This document shows, one piece after another, positions 61,836-64,000 of a stretch of DNA of 64,000 bases. Source of the stretch: Kiloniella laminariae (lineage in GTDB: Bacteria > Pseudomonadota > Alphaproteobacteria > Kiloniellales > Kiloniellaceae); NCBI RefSeq assembly GCF_027214005.1, contig NZ_JAPWGY010000002.1, positions 521,860 to 585,859 of the forward strand. The letters run 5' to 3'. The notes below the pieces were generated by a model. It worked only from the letters and a program-made list of their open reading frames with translations. It made no database searches and had not been told where the DNA came from. Made by a program: the position numbers and the translations under genes. Position 1 is the stretch's first letter; every line of letters begins with the position of its first letter.

Positions 61836-63434
61836 TCAGGCGCCAGCAGCTTTCTCATGGAACAACTTCCAGGTAATGCCGTCATTAATCGCGTTATAAG
61901 ACGCATCAATGATATTGGGAGACACCCCGACGGTGGTCCAGCGGCGCCCCTTTGAATCCCCGGATTCAATCATGACGCGGGTAACAGCCCGGGTTCCATC
62001 CTGTGGTGTCAGAATGCGTACCTTGTAATCAAGAAGCACCATGTCTTCAAGGGCAGGATAAAAGGGCAGCAGGGCTTTGCGCAAGGCACAGTCCAGCGCA
62101 TTAACGGGACCGTTTCCTGTAGAAACTTCCATGATATGCCTGCTGCCGACTTCCAGCGTCACAGTTGCTTCTGATTCTGTGACCAGCTTGCCCCGGGCAT
62201 CCCGGCGCCGGTCATCCATGACCCGAAAACGGCTCAGGGAAAAATATTTTGGTACCTCGCCAAAGGCACGACGGGCCAGCAATTCGAAACTGGCTTCTGC
62301 ACCATCATAGGAATAGCCCTCGTATTCCCTGTCTTTCACCCGCTGCAGCAACTTGCCCATTTTGCTGCCGTCCTGATCATCCGGGGTAATGTCCATATCC
62401 CGGAGCATCGCTATAACGTTGGAGCGACCCGCCTGATCCGAAACAATAACGTGCCGATGATTTCCCACCAGTGACGGTTCAATATGCTCATATGTTCTGG
62501 GATCTTTTTCCACAGCCGAGACATGCAACCCGCCTTTGTGGGTAAAGGCAGACTGCCCCACGTATGCCATGTTGCTTTGTGCCGCGCGGTTAAGGCGTTC
62601 ATCCAGCATATGTGACAGGGATGTCAGTTGGGCCAGTTGCGCGTCGGAAATCCCGATGTCGTAGCTGGTCTTCAGCTTGAGAGAGGGGATAAGGGAAACC
62701 AGATTGGCATTCCCGCAGCGTTCTCCCAACCCGTTCAGGGTCCCCTGTATCTGCCGGGCGCCAGCCTCAACAGCGGCCAGAGAGTTGGCAACGGCATTCT
62801 CCGTGTCGTTATGACAATGGATACCCAGATGTGTTCCTGGAATTTTTTGCGTGACTTCACCGACGATCCGCCTGATCTCATGCGGCAAGGTCCCGCCATT
62901 TGTGTCACAGAGAACAATCCAGCGCGCACCAGCCTGATAGGCAGACAGCAAACAATCCATGGCAAATTCAGGGTTTGCCTTATAGCCGTCAAAAAAGTGT
63001 TCCGCATCGAACAGGGCTTCCTGTTTGCGGGTTTTCAGGAAGGCGACTGACTCCCCGATCATGTCGATATTTTCACTGCGTGCTATGTCCAGCGCAACAT
63101 CAACATGAAAATCCCAGGTTTTTCCAACAATACAAACCGCATCTGCAGCCGAGTTGACCAGAGAAGCCAGCCCCGGATCATTTTCGACAGAACGGCCTGG
63201 ACGGCGGGTCATACCAAAAGCAACAAAAAGGGATGAACTTAACTGCGGTCGGGTTGAAAAGAACTCATTATCGGTCGGATTTGCTCCCGGCCAGCCACCT
63301 TCAATGTAATCGACGCCAATTCTGTCCAATCCAGTCGCGATAGCCGTCTTGTCAGCAACGGAAAAATCAACGCCCTGGGTCTGTTGCCCGTCACGAAGGG
63401 TAGAATCAAACAGATAAACACGATTTTCGCTCAT
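61836..63434 (-). CDS. cimA: Citramalate synthase
   Basis: 532 residues from ATG 63434, preceded by AGGA; ATG 63449 is an alternative with no ribosome site. It condenses pyruvate and acetyl-CoA to (R)-citramalate, a threonine-independent route to isoleucine. LFDSTLRDGQQTQGVDFSVADK is the DRE-TIM start; HCHNDTENAVANSLAAVEAGA holds the metal His; the LeuA-type allosteric C-terminus is present. The length and the DGQQTQG and PGANPTD motifs favour CimA over homocitrate or isopropylmalate synthase. Confidence 0.9.
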   Translation of the reverse strand: MSENRVYLFDSTLRDGQQTQGVDFSVADKTAIATGLDRIGVDYIEGGWPGANPTDNEFFSTRPQLSSSLFVAFGMTRRPGRSVENDPGLASLVNSAADAVCIVGKTWDFHVDVALDIARSENIDMIGESVAFLKTRKQEALFDAEHFFDGYKANPEFAMDCLLSAYQAGARWIVLCDTNGGTLPHEIRRIVGEVTQKIPGTHLGIHCHNDTENAVANSLAAVEAGARQIQGTLNGLGERCGNANLVSLIPSLKLKTSYDIGISDAQLAQLTSLSHMLDERLNRAAQSNMAYVGQSAFTHKGGLHVSAVEKDPRTYEHIEPSLVGNHRHVIVSDQAGRSNVIAMLRDMDITPDDQDGSKMGKLLQRVKDREYEGYSYDGAEASFELLARRAFGEVPKYFSLSRFRVMDDRRRDARGKLVTESEATVTLEVGSRHIMEVSTGNGPVNALDCALRKALLPFYPALEDMVLLDYKVRILTPQDGTRAVTRVMIESGDSKGRRWTTVGVSPNIIDASYNAINDGITWKLFHEKAAGA

Positions 63435-63612
63435 GGGTCCTGACGACATATTATTTCTTGTTTCTGGGTAAATTTATTCCATACCAGCTTTTGACCATAA
63501 GGATCACGAAAGGTCAATGCTGCCGCTCAGGTGAAGCGCAGGAGGTGCCATTACCCAGTTTAGAATATATCCCGCCCTGTCCGGACAGGCGCCACAACGC
63601 CGCAAAGTGTCT
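63435..63612. other. Intergenic region between cimA and mgtE
   Basis: CGCCCTGTCCGGACAGGCG (about 63573-63591) is a short perfect stem-loop after the mgtE end on the minus strand, possibly its terminator. No gene is seen. Confidence 0.45.
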
Positions 63613-64000
63613 TCAGACAAGCAGCGGCATAAAAAGCGTTGCCAGACTGAGCACCAGAAAGAACCCGGCCATATCAGTGATCGTCGTCAGCAAAGGACCA
63701 CTGGCAACCGCCGGATCTTGACCAATCCTCCGCAACAACAGGGGAACAACACCTCCGATAGAGACTGCAATAATCGTATTGAAGCTAAGCGCCAGACCGA
63801 TTACCAGACCCAGGAAAACATTTCCCTTCCAGATCCAGGCAACAACACCGATCAGCAACCCCAACACCAGACCATTTATCACACCGACCGATACTTCCTT
63901 GAGCCAGACCCGCAGTGCATCAACCGGACGAACCAGACCAAGGGACAATTCACGCATGGTCACAGCCACGGCCTGATTACCAGAACAGCCACTCATGTCG
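63613..64000 (-). CDS. mgtE: MgtE family magnesium transporter, C-terminal part (5' end beyond window)
   Basis: About 129 codons to the window edge, frame still open. GCSGNQAVAVTMRELSLGLV matches the MgtE pore motif (GNQA) and VINGLVLGLLIGVVAW and FNTIIAVSIGGVVPLLLRRIGQDPAVASGPLLTTITDMAGFFLVLSLA are TM4-TM5 of the channel, with the acidic Asp in TTITDMAG. An N-terminal CBS region is expected upstream, outside the window. The Met at 63996 is probably internal. Confidence 0.9.
   Translation of the reverse strand, partial: DMSGCSGNQAVAVTMRELSLGLVRPVDALRVWLKEVSVGVINGLVLGLLIGVVAWIWKGNVFLGLVIGLALSFNTIIAVSIGGVVPLLLRRIGQDPAVASGPLLTTITDMAGFFLVLSLATLFMPLLV

Noticed and set aside
1-64000. CRISPR array, insertion sequence or prophage
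   Set aside because: No direct-repeat/spacer pattern, transposase or phage gene was seen on either strand.

Overview
The window looks like chromosomal DNA of a free-living, probably marine alphaproteobacterium, perhaps near Rhodospirillales/Kiloniellales/Sneathiellales. The evidence is two ATPase-inhibitor-zeta (DUF1476) genes, a DUF1127 protein, BolA plus a CGFS glutaredoxin beside purSQL, moderate GC, and a Leu tRNA whose acceptor and T arms look proteobacterial. Genus cannot be fixed from the sequence. No phage, insertion sequence, CRISPR array or plasmid function was seen.

Layout: 1-1304 (-) is the N-terminal part of a large RTX/cadherin-like protein, cut by the window edge. 1730-2791 (+) is a DmpA/P1 peptidase. 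2810-6372 (-) is a compact four-gene set: QueG-like double 4Fe-4S protein, HemN-like radical SAM enzyme, 96-residue cysteine-free protein with a leader-like segment, and circularly permuted ATP-grasp. I could not match this set to a known pathway, and it is the best candidate for an undescribed system. 6648-12159 (-) is an oligopeptide ABC transporter operon. 12565-16609 holds a RidA protein, a TPP riboswitch and thiD-thiZXY (HMP salvage). 16707-22283 holds an MFS carrier, mobA, fdhD and the tungstate transporter tupBCA. 22557-25370 is a COG2984/4120/1101 ABC transporter. 25375-29558 is an envelope group: M23 peptidase, MscS channel, NlpC/P60 peptidase and a metal-peptidase-like membrane protein. 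29665-34000 holds moaA, a second MFS carrier, nadK and DUF1127. 34107-35084 is a GcvA-like LysR regulator.

35274-35617 is tRNA-Leu(UAA) split by a 259-nt group I intron at the position used in cyanobacteria and plastids. Then follow a GGCT-like protein, a PilZ protein, a CinA-type MoCF protein, YtoQ, a PepSY membrane protein with a DUF2946-like protein, a lipoprotein, sfsA-map-radC, an arginine-lacking RidA, a liv operon, and a lower-GC stretch with a GT2 glycosyltransferase and a membrane protein.

From 50711: purB, tandem zeta inhibitors, an NRDE/TANGO2 protein, purC-purS-purQ-purL, bolA, grxD, two tandem secreted paralogues, rpsD, trmJ, cimA and a truncated mgtE.

The metabolic themes are thiamine salvage, Mo/W cofactor supply (mobA, fdhD, tupBCA, moaA), peptide and amino-acid uptake, and purine synthesis. 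Starts were often moved inward to the first codon with a good Shine-Dalgarno. All functions are inferred from sequence motifs read by eye; no database search was possible.
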